Source: Deltaproteobacteria bacterium (lineage in GTDB: Bacteria; Desulfobacterota; Desulfobacteria; Desulfobacterales; Desulfosarcinaceae). Taken from it: a stretch of DNA of 32,084 nucleotides. The notes under the pieces were generated by a model that saw only the letters and a list, made by a program, of their open reading frames with translations, ran no database searches and was not told the DNA's origin. Shown in pieces: positions 25,615 to 32,084 of this stretch (positions are counted from its first letter, which is position 1; the number at the start of each line of letters is the position of its first letter). Made by a program: the position numbers and the translations under genes. Location: the NCBI GenBank assembly GCA_002747175.1, contig PDTK01000004.1, forward strand, positions 1 to 32,084, in the 5' to 3' direction.

Positions 25615-26622
25615 TTATACCTCCATCTTGATAGGCAGCCATGGCGCATACCCCTGGGCGACAGTCCTGGAATCGGCACAGGATACGCCCGTGATACCGA
25701 TGCCCAGCCAGGGGGTGGTAAATGCGTTGGCTGCGGCAGGTATAAACACGGCTCCTTCGTCGGCCATGACAACGGGCCGTTTATACGGCGCCTTGCCCGT
25801 TGCCAGCCTGTCGCCATGCTTTCCGAAGCGAATGAAGGGCATATAAAAAGAATGGGAAAAGGTGTCTTTTTGTGGGACTGCGGGTGCCAGGGTGTAACAG
25901 GCGTTGGCACCTTCCAACCGCGGCAAAGGGTGTTCTGTGTGACCATTAACGTAAAATCGTCCCATCCCCGTGGATGCGTCCCTGCCGAACCCCCAGCGGC
26001 CGATCCTCTTCAGCCCTTTACAAATTTTTTGGATATCGGTGATCTCCTCATCCAGAAGGGCAAAAACAGCAAGGCCGATTCCAGGAAGATAGAATTGGTT
26101 TTCCGTGCTATAGGGGGCGAACATTCCGGTCCCTGTGGTCCCCGTTCTTCTATCGATGGTATTGTGTGCCTGCTCCATGGCATAAACCGCATCATTGGTG
26201 CCGACGCCATGAACACCCTTCCCACCGATGCGGCTGACCAGTTCCTTGGCAGTAAGAAATTCAACCGCTGACGGTTCTATGACGTCGATGCGTTCCAGGG
26301 CCATCCATCGCTTTTTTTTCAGTTTTTTGCCCTCCAGCAGCCGCGTCTTGCGGGTTGTGGCCCCAATCAGGTTTCTGTCCATCATAACGGCTTCCGGACG
26401 CGGCAGGAAATAGCGCACGGACCCATTTTCGATTTTGGGGAAGGCGGACGAAAAAACGGCAAATGGTGATTCCGTATAATGCTGTATCCGGGTATCCAGG
26501 CCGCCTGCCAGCAGGTCCGGGTCATGGGCCGCCTGCCAGCAGAAATGACCGAAGATCGTATCGCCTTTCAATAGCGTGCCGAAAGGCGACGTCGGCGTAA
26601 TGTTGATTTCGTAAAACTTCAA
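25615..26622 (-). CDS. csm4: Csm4, type III-A RAMP protein
   Basis: Csm4 binds the 5' handle of the crRNA and bridges Cas10 to the Csm3 backbone. The start is placed at TTG 26622, where GGGGAGG lies 6 bases upstream and the protein opens with KFYEINITPTSPFGTLLKGD, a standard RAMP first strand plus the GD.IFGH motif. A longer reading would run through the end of csm3. A second glycine-rich segment, GFGRDASTGMGRFYV, marks the C-terminal ferredoxin-like repeat. Length is 335 aa, in the usual range. It sits 13 bases after csm3 and 3 bases before csm5. Confidence 0.9.
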   Translation of the reverse strand: MKFYEINITPTSPFGTLLKGDTIFGHFCWQAAHDPDLLAGGLDTRIQHYTESPFAVFSSAFPKIENGSVRYFLPRPEAVMMDRNLIGATTRKTRLLEGKKLKKKRWMALERIDVIEPSAVEFLTAKELVSRIGGKGVHGVGTNDAVYAMEQAHNTIDRRTGTTGTGMFAPYSTENQFYLPGIGLAVFALLDEEITDIQKICKGLKRIGRWGFGRDASTGMGRFYVNGHTEHPLPRLEGANACYTLAPAVPQKDTFSHSFYMPFIRFGKHGDRLATGKAPYKRPVVMADEGAVFIPAAANAFTTPWLGIGITGVSCADSRTVAQGYAPWLPIKMEV

Positions 26623-26635
26623 TGAAACCTCCCCG

Positions 26636-27340
26636 TTAGAAAGGTGTGGTGGATTCGTAGCGGTTCTGGTCCTCAGATTCGTTGAACAGGAATACCACCC
26701 GGCCATATCCCCGGCTGCCACTGCCACCGAGCGTATCCAGTTCAAGGAGTTTAAGTCCCTGAAACAGAATATTTTCCAAGTCTTCGTCCCCTTCCATCTG
26801 CTTTACGGTAATGGAAAAGGAAAAATGGGTATCGGCCGGGACCCGTTCGGTGAAACGCGGATTGAGTGCGGTGCCTTTGATTCGATCGATGGAATTCTCG
26901 GATTTGACTTCGGTCAGAACCCTGTTGTTTTCAAAAGCATTTTTCCTCCACTCCGGTTCCAGGGCGCAATCGGCGAAAGATGCCCGGGAGGGCCCGATCT
27001 CTCCGGCATCGTCCTGATCGGCACCACTGATACCGAACAGCTTGAGGATCGCCGCACAGGCGGCGCGTTCTTCGCCCTGGGCATCACGAAAATCCTTGAG
27101 CGACAGAGGGCTTCCATCCACTTTCTTTCTCTTGCCGATCAGGCCACTTCGCAATTCCAGCAGGAAGCGAATCTTTCCCTTTAGAGAGGAACCGGGGATA
27201 TAAGGCTCCAGGGTATGCGGATGCTTGATCACCGGGTTGTCCGTTCCGCCGATGTGCATTTCCGCATCTCCGGCGCCAATATGCAGGCCGCTTCGCAGTA
27301 TTATCTTTCCGGTATATTCCTTTACGCCTGTTAGTTTCAT
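26636..27340 (-). CDS. csm3: Csm3, type III-A backbone RAMP and target-RNA nuclease
   Basis: Csm3 forms the repeating backbone of the interference complex and cuts bound target RNA at 6-nt intervals. D34 in MHIGGTDNPVIK corresponds to the known catalytic Asp of Csm3, so target cleavage should be intact. YIPGSSLKGKIRFLLE is the typical RAMP motif, and GGSGSRGYGRVVF near the C-terminus is the glycine-rich loop. Its 234 aa is normal. It lies 15 bases downstream of csm2 and 13 upstream of csm4, so the genes form one operon. Confidence 0.94.
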   Translation of the reverse strand: MKLTGVKEYTGKIILRSGLHIGAGDAEMHIGGTDNPVIKHPHTLEPYIPGSSLKGKIRFLLELRSGLIGKRKKVDGSPLSLKDFRDAQGEERAACAAILKLFGISGADQDDAGEIGPSRASFADCALEPEWRKNAFENNRVLTEVKSENSIDRIKGTALNPRFTERVPADTHFSFSITVKQMEGDEDLENILFQGLKLLELDTLGGSGSRGYGRVVFLFNESEDQNRYESTTPF

Positions 27341-27355
27341 CGTGACACACTCCTT

Positions 27356-27760
27356 TTAATTGGACGGCCCATGCAGCCGGTAAAACCCGATAAATGCTTC
27401 GAAAAAAGTGGCAAATACGGACAAATCCTCAGGATCATCCACCTGTTCCACAGATTGTCTAATAAATTGCAGGAACGCATCCGAAACCAGATCCCTGCCC
27501 CTGGCATAAGCTGCTTTAGCCGTCATCATGTGCACCAGCGGGGAAATACTTGGCCAATCATCCGGCCTCGATTTGGCTGTCATGTCCAAATACACAACTT
27601 CATCAAAGAACTTCCGGATCTGGGTTCGCTTGTTTAACTTGCCCCTTGAATCGTCATGATCATAGGCCATCTTTTTGGCAAAGGCTTCCGCATTGATGGA
27701 AAACAGATCTGGGTCAACGATCTGTTTGTCCTTTTCTTTCCAAAACACAATTCTATCCAT
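27356..27760 (-). CDS. csm2: Csm2, small subunit of the type III-A complex
   Basis: Csm2 is a small all-helical protein that lines the Csm complex and helps hold the crRNA-target duplex. The 134-aa product is helical, contains the KLNKRTQIRKFFDEVV segment typical of Csm2 and has no RAMP loop. The ATG at 27760 is preferred over the GTG at 27766 because the GAGG site then has normal spacing. It lies between cas10 (10-base gap) and csm3. Csm2 rather than Cmr5 is supported by its order next to csm3. Confidence 0.87.
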   Translation of the reverse strand: MDRIVFWKEKDKQIVDPDLFSINAEAFAKKMAYDHDDSRGKLNKRTQIRKFFDEVVYLDMTAKSRPDDWPSISPLVHMMTAKAAYARGRDLVSDAFLQFIRQSVEQVDDPEDLSVFATFFEAFIGFYRLHGPSN

Positions 27761-27770
27761 GATCACCTCG

Positions 27771-30290
27771 CTACCTTCGGTTGTATTGAATATCCCAGAG
27801 GGGAATCCGCAGCCGCCCCTGCCATGTCGACAGCCATTGGGCCAGACTCTCCCTTACCTTGGTAATGATCCGCCTTTTCTCCCGGGTGTCCATCGACTTC
27901 GCCACATTGCGTTCGACGACATAAGCCAACAGGCTGCGCCAGCGCGTACAGTCCATGTCACGAATATGGATACTCTGTCGATGAATCAAACCGGCTTCCC
28001 GGCTGGCCATGTCGATGAACGTATTGAGCCGGTAGAACATGGCTGCACTCAAATATTTTTTATCGAGCCACTCCACCATGGTTTCACGGATGGCCGCCAG
28101 TTGTCGCGCCTCTTCCCAGGTCACGGTTTCCCCGAAAAGGGTCATCCGGTCCCGGCCGCCGCTTTTGGATTGCTCGATAGCCGCCTCCGACGCCTGGACC
28201 ATTGCATCTACGGGTGTATGTGCTTTATGAAGGGAGATCCCCGCAGAAAGGTGGACCTGGGGATTGTTGCCGGCATATCGATTGAATTGCCGGGCAATTT
28301 CCGGGGCCAGCGTAACGATTACATTCCAGGGGCCGATAAGCAGCAGGTCGTCCCCCCCGGCAAATACCGTATACACATTATTGAACCGGTTATCGGTTTG
28401 CAGCAACCAGGGCAAATAGACCTCAAAGAAGTTGTTTACCTGCCGGCTCATTGTTGCCAGACGGGAGATGCTGTACAATTTTTCAGACAATCCACAGGCC
28501 ATCAATAAACCCAGGTTGTCTGCATCGGCCTTGAGCACGCCCAGGGCTTCGATACCGGTCGGGTCTCTGTCGGTTTGATTTTTCGCCAGGGCAGCGATAT
28601 CGTTGAGTGTCTTTGGCATACCCACAGAAATTTCCGTATCCCGGTTCAAGTCACCTTCCTGGTAGCTGGGCACGTATCCGCTGTAAAACCGAAGGCTCCC
28701 GCCTCCCGGACCGGTCCCATCACTGCCGAGCCCCAATTCCCAGTATTTCAAAAGCCGCCCCTGCCTTGCCTGTGCGTCCATCGTATCGTCCGGAAAGGAG
28801 AGCTGGAAAGAACCCAACACTGGCTCATGCGTGACGACGGCCTGATCTTCGGCTTGCGTCAATACGGCCAAAGTCTCTTTCTTGACAAGGCGTTCACCGA
28901 TACGGATATGATCCGCACACAACTGGCAGGCCGATTGTCCGTTGGGAAGCATGACAGCAGCATCTTCCGGCCGTTTACCGCAAAACTTGCAGAGCCCGGC
29001 ACCGGGATCGTCGAAGTAATCTTTTACCACCCCGCCGAACCGGTCCATATCGATACGGGAAAGTTTTCTATCCACCATTTTCCGATTGATGCTTTCCTGA
29101 AGATCAGGGAATTGACCATTTTTAAATGCTGCCGGACTGGCGCTTACCGTTGACAGGCTGATGCAGGTCTCACCATAGGTCTGCCGATAAAACCAGGTGT
29201 CGATTTTCTCCTGTACCTCAAGGACCGCATCGGCCGCCCGGGATATATTGGGCGCGATAAGCGTAAACTTGCCGCCGGCAGCCAAAACGACACCGATTGA
29301 TGGCAGCCCGATCTGTTGACACAGCATGGCAGCGACCATTTCGGTAAGCACGGAGACATAAAATGACCGGCCGCGAATCAGCTTGGAACGGTATTTTCGT
29401 GTGTCGCCATATCCGCTGAAAATGAATTTCTGGATACCGTGAAAATCTCCGGAGATGATCAGAAATTTTTCCGGCCGGCTGTCTTTAACAGATGACACGT
29501 CCAGAGTATCGGTGTCCCGATGGTACAGATAGAGGGCCGTTGCCAAAGCGGACGTCGTCTTCATGTGGTCAAACAGGGATACGTCGGAGATTACATGGCC
29601 CACCCTCGCCGCAGGCATATGCGACAGATAGCGCATAACCAGACTTTCAAAATGTTCGAACCACAAGGCGAGACAATCCTTGTGGTGCAAACCGGCAAGG
29701 TCCTGAACAAACGCTTCGAACAGGTCCTGATAATCTTTTTTCGCCGATGCCCGATCAGCGGGAACGGCTTTTTCCTTTGGAAGCGGAAACAGGGTTTGCG
29801 GTGTTAACGGCGACAGCGGAAATGCGAAGCGGTAGTCGCGCCTGTTCAATTTATCGCTACCCGCATTGGTATCGAGACTTTCCAGGATAGGCAGCAACCG
29901 GGTTTTTTTATAGTCTGACACCGCGATGGGGTCGTTTTCGCAATCGTCGAATTCTTCCCGGTCCATGCCGCTGGACAATCGGTCCGCCTCGGCAATTATC
30001 CACTCCATGGGAGAAGTGGGATTGTGGTGAGAAGCCGCCAGCTTAACGAGGCCGTCTCCATCGCCCCAGGGCCGATCAAATTCATTGGGCAGCCGATCCT
30101 TGAAGCGCTCGATGAATTCGGCCGTATAAAGGGCATGGAAGTGAGAATAACGCCCGTTGTAAACTGGCAGGGAGTCCGATGCCCTGCGGTCGGCCTCTTC
30201 CGCAGAGAGGCCAAGCATGTCACGGTCGACAAATTTGCCGATGTCGTGAATGAATGCCGCGATGGCAATTTTTAGCGTTGTGTCGTCCAT
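27771..30290 (-). CDS. cas10: Cas10/Csm1, HD nuclease and cyclic-oligoadenylate synthase
   Basis: The large subunit of the type III-A complex. On binding target RNA it makes cyclic oligoadenylate and may cut ssDNA. Residues count from ATG 30290, chosen because GGAG lies 8 bases upstream; an in-frame ATG at 30296 would leave only 2, and 30386 would overlap cas6. The HD motif is AAFIHDIGKF (H15, D16). A four-Cys zinc site is CKFC...CQLC in the middle. The palm cyclase motif is FAGGDDLLLIG with G645-G646-D647-D648, fully intact. It is 839 aa, a typical length. Both catalytic centres look active, which fits the CARF-HEPN RNase and Csx20-like genes downstream. Confidence 0.95.
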   Translation of the reverse strand: MDDTTLKIAIAAFIHDIGKFVDRDMLGLSAEEADRRASDSLPVYNGRYSHFHALYTAEFIERFKDRLPNEFDRPWGDGDGLVKLAASHHNPTSPMEWIIAEADRLSSGMDREEFDDCENDPIAVSDYKKTRLLPILESLDTNAGSDKLNRRDYRFAFPLSPLTPQTLFPLPKEKAVPADRASAKKDYQDLFEAFVQDLAGLHHKDCLALWFEHFESLVMRYLSHMPAARVGHVISDVSLFDHMKTTSALATALYLYHRDTDTLDVSSVKDSRPEKFLIISGDFHGIQKFIFSGYGDTRKYRSKLIRGRSFYVSVLTEMVAAMLCQQIGLPSIGVVLAAGGKFTLIAPNISRAADAVLEVQEKIDTWFYRQTYGETCISLSTVSASPAAFKNGQFPDLQESINRKMVDRKLSRIDMDRFGGVVKDYFDDPGAGLCKFCGKRPEDAAVMLPNGQSACQLCADHIRIGERLVKKETLAVLTQAEDQAVVTHEPVLGSFQLSFPDDTMDAQARQGRLLKYWELGLGSDGTGPGGGSLRFYSGYVPSYQEGDLNRDTEISVGMPKTLNDIAALAKNQTDRDPTGIEALGVLKADADNLGLLMACGLSEKLYSISRLATMSRQVNNFFEVYLPWLLQTDNRFNNVYTVFAGGDDLLLIGPWNVIVTLAPEIARQFNRYAGNNPQVHLSAGISLHKAHTPVDAMVQASEAAIEQSKSGGRDRMTLFGETVTWEEARQLAAIRETMVEWLDKKYLSAAMFYRLNTFIDMASREAGLIHRQSIHIRDMDCTRWRSLLAYVVERNVAKSMDTREKRRIITKVRESLAQWLSTWQGRLRIPLWDIQYNRR

Positions 30291-30315
30291 ATGCATTTCT
30301 CCAGTTTTGTCTGAA

Positions 30316-31281
30316 CTATAAACAAAAGCCCAATTTTCCCAAACCAAAGGACGTGTTCTTGCCGATGTGAACATGTGAGCAAACATTCATCAGCGGCAGG
30401 TATTCGGCCAGCTTGCCTTCATAAGTCACCGAACCGATCATGCCGCCCAGGGGCATGCGCTGTTTCTGCCGGTTGGAATAGCGCTGCCATGAATACCATT
30501 TGAGACGTCCATCGACGATTTTTACCGACGCCGCACGATCCAGCATCCCTTTGTAATCAAGGGCAGGTTCAGCCCCCGCATAACAGGCGAACAGTGCCGA
30601 TACCCTGCGCAACATGGCACGGATCAATACGTGAAAGGGAAGGTCCGCATTGTTGATCCGGTTTTTGAATTTAAGCCGCAATGGCGTCTCTAAGGTGACG
30701 GTCAGCCGCAACACATCATCCGAAGATACGGCTCCCGGCGTTAAGGTCAGGCTGTCTGCGACACGGCGTTGATCAATGGCCCGCGTGTTGGCCGAATACA
30801 TCACATGCTCACCATGGTTGACCGTTTCCAACGTAAAACCCGCCCGTTTCCCGTTAATTTTCCGGCCGATACCGATGCGTCCCATTTGGTCAAAGGCATA
30901 GACGAAATAAGAAAAGTTTTCATTGACGGGCCCAAACAGCAACAGGTCGCATTGGAGTGCCTCGCCGGCAGGGTACGCCTGTCGGTTGGAAAGGGATGGT
31001 TGAAGAACAAATGGATGGGGCGCCACCGAAACACGCAACCCATCAGGCGGCTGAACCGCCAGCGCTGTTTCAAATACCTGGGTATAAAGACAACGCTTTC
31101 GAAGCTGGCAGGTTTCACAGGTTTGATGTTTTAACGCGCACACCACTTTCTTCAATGCCAGCCCAAACACCCCCCGAAACGTCGAACCCTTGTAAGCAGG
31201 CAAGATCGCCGGGGCATCCAGCCGGCAGGTGAAGGTGTATTTTCCAAATTTTAATCCGTTCATGGGCCTGATTCCATTCAT
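30316..31281 (-). CDS. cas6: Cas6, pre-crRNA processing endoribonuclease
   Basis: Cas6 cuts the CRISPR transcript within each repeat, leaving the 8-nt 5' handle. This 321-aa protein has the two-part RAMP form: an N-terminal GSTFRGVFGLALK segment and the C-terminal glycine-rich loop HIGKNTSFGLGKLGF. Four Cys (C48, C55, C58, C64; CETCQLRKRC) form a possible zinc knuckle seen in the COG5551 branch. It is the first gene of the cas operon, with cas10 starting 25 bases after its stop. An alternative start is ATG 31263 (residue 7); neither has a good Shine-Dalgarno. Confidence 0.88.
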   Translation of the reverse strand: MNGIRPMNGLKFGKYTFTCRLDAPAILPAYKGSTFRGVFGLALKKVVCALKHQTCETCQLRKRCLYTQVFETALAVQPPDGLRVSVAPHPFVLQPSLSNRQAYPAGEALQCDLLLFGPVNENFSYFVYAFDQMGRIGIGRKINGKRAGFTLETVNHGEHVMYSANTRAIDQRRVADSLTLTPGAVSSDDVLRLTVTLETPLRLKFKNRINNADLPFHVLIRAMLRRVSALFACYAGAEPALDYKGMLDRAASVKIVDGRLKWYSWQRYSNRQKQRMPLGGMIGSVTYEGKLAEYLPLMNVCSHVHIGKNTSFGLGKLGFCL

Positions 31282-31296
31282 CGCGTTTTTTATTTT

Positions 31297-31326
31297 ATCT
31301 TACGGAACTGGGCCTCCTGATTTCAA
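31297..31326 (-). promoter_or_regulatory. candidate promoter of the cas operon
   Basis: On the - strand, TTGAAA (31321-31326, 5/6 to the -35 consensus), an 18-base spacer and TAAGAT (31297-31302, 4/6) lie 16 bases before the cas6 ATG. The region is short and AT-rich. Weak evidence only. Confidence 0.3.
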
Positions 31327-31330
31327 AAAA

Positions 31331-31688
31331 TTAACGATAGCTGAATGGAAAAAATTTTCCCGGATGATTGTCGGATGCGTCCATGCCGGCCAGCGCTAGC
31401 GCTGCCATGGAAAGCAACACCATCACGTAAATGGTCGGTTGGCTGCGGGCGGCCAGACAACAATCCCGGCTTTCAATAAACCAATCGCTGGCAATTTCTC
31501 TTTCTCCCAGCAGCCAATGCCATACGGCCCAGGTTGTACGTCCACAACTGGCAGGGATGCTCATCGGCATTCATGACCGCCGATTGTTCCCGGCACCAGC
31601 CCCAAATACGTTTCGGCCCGGCCGTAGTCACCGGTATCGGACAGCCAGCGGGCCAGGGCTGAACATAATCAATGTTCAAAACGGCCAA
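31331..31688 (-). pseudogene. frameshifted TPR-like gene
   Basis: No single frame covers this stretch, but three - strand frames join into one protein-like sequence. It starts at TTG 31688 after AAGGAG (LAVLNIDY), continues with SALARWLSDTGDYGRAETYL, then MNADEHPCQLWTYNLGRM, and ends with GEREIASDWFIESRDCCLAA and on to a stop at 31331. The second block looks like a TPR helix pair. At least three small indels are needed; the first is explained by loss of one T in a T-run near 31663. The family is unknown. It may be decay or local sequence error. Confidence 0.4.
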
Positions 31689-31700
31689 GTAGATGTCTCC

Positions 31701-32084
31701 TTAAAGCATATCGCGGTATATGGCAGTCCAGCCCAAACGTTTCCAATGGTCACCGGAAACCCCGAAAGAAACCGTAAAAAAACCGGTTTCGTTGTTAAAA
31801 TTGACCCGATCCGGATGAACGATACGATTGCTTGGGGTAATCAGACGGAATACCACATGGTCAGGCGGCATGTCCTTTTAATGATTGCTTCGATATCTTT
31901 TTTGAGGTCCGCCGGCGATTGCCGGAACAATGTCAAAGGGCTCTCCTCATGCAATGCCATCGGCTCGACAGCGGCGCGTACGGCAAAGGTGTAAGCCACC
32001 TCCACTTCGATTTTTCTGAAATGGATGCGCGGATCGTCCGCCTTCATGGGTACGGTTAAACAAGCCCAATCAGGCACGGCATGA
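31701..32084 (-). pseudogene. frameshifted hypothetical gene, 5' end possibly outside the window
   Basis: One - strand frame, open to the window edge and with a GTG at 32077 or an ATG at 32047, runs to a stop at 31841 (contains KADDPRIHFRKIEVEVAYTF). A second frame starts inside it and ends at 31701 (contains HVVFRLITPSNRIVHPDRVN and SFGVSGDHWKRLGW). Restoring one A in the AAAA run near 31878 joins them seamlessly as ...DIEAIIKKDMPPDHVVF..., giving a protein of about 115-128 aa. I do not recognise the family. The next broken gene begins 12 bases after this stop, so the two were probably one operon. Confidence 0.45.

Noticed and set aside
31312..31317. AGGAGG on the - strand as the cas6 ribosome binding site
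   Set aside because: No start codon lies 5-12 bases downstream; the first in-frame ATG is about 30 bases away.
31431..31994. 187-codon + strand ORF
   Set aside because: No family signature; the opposite strand gives coherent, though frameshifted, protein-like sequence with a ribosome binding site.

Overview
The window looks like chromosome of a free-living, GC-rich Gram-negative bacterium, most likely a sulfate-reducer-like deltaproteobacterium (Desulfobacterota, Desulfobacterales). This is inferred from three things: a QseE/QseG/QseF-type kinase-lipoprotein-regulator operon, a very large iterative PKS/fatty-acid-synthase-like gene of a kind reported in that group, and a REP-like intergenic hairpin. 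No 16S or marker gene is present, so the taxonomy is an inference.

Region 1 (about 188-5460, + strand) is a purine-nucleoside salvage cluster: a trimeric-type purine nucleoside phosphorylase, two tandem MtaD-type amidohydrolases (5'-methylthioadenosine/S-adenosylhomocysteine deaminases) and adenine deaminase. Together they could remove SAM by-products by deaminating MTA or SAH first and then cleaving the resulting inosine derivative, and could also turn adenine into hypoxanthine.

Region 2 (5488-13515, - strand, convergent with ade) is one 2675-codon megasynthase. Its domain order is KS-AT-ACP-ACP-degenerate ACP-(structural KR)-KR-DH-PPTase-hotdog-hotdog. This is the layout of enediyne/PUFA-type iterative synthases, but with its own phosphopantetheinyl transferase and two thioesterase-like hotdog domains fused at the C-terminus. 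A divergent gene of uncertain function (possibly HIT/GalT-like) follows at 13952, then mobB.

Region 3 (16351-20876, + strand) holds a sensor kinase, a lipoprotein and a sigma54-type response regulator whose GAFTGA loop reads GSFTHA. A 29-aa membrane peptide, an ECF sigma factor and what appears to be a truncated anti-sigma factor follow.

Region 4 (21243-31281, - strand) is a type III-A CRISPR-Cas locus: cas6, cas10, csm2, csm3, csm4, a C-terminally extended csm5, a Csx20-like putative ring nuclease and a CARF-HEPN (Csx1/Csx2-type) RNase gene. An AT-rich leader and a 6-repeat array follow. Cas10 keeps both the HD and GGDD motifs, so cyclic-oligoadenylate signalling to the HEPN RNase is expected. 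No cas1/cas2 is present here. Past cas6, the last 750 bases carry two genes that are readable only if several single-base frameshifts are corrected, which suggests decay.
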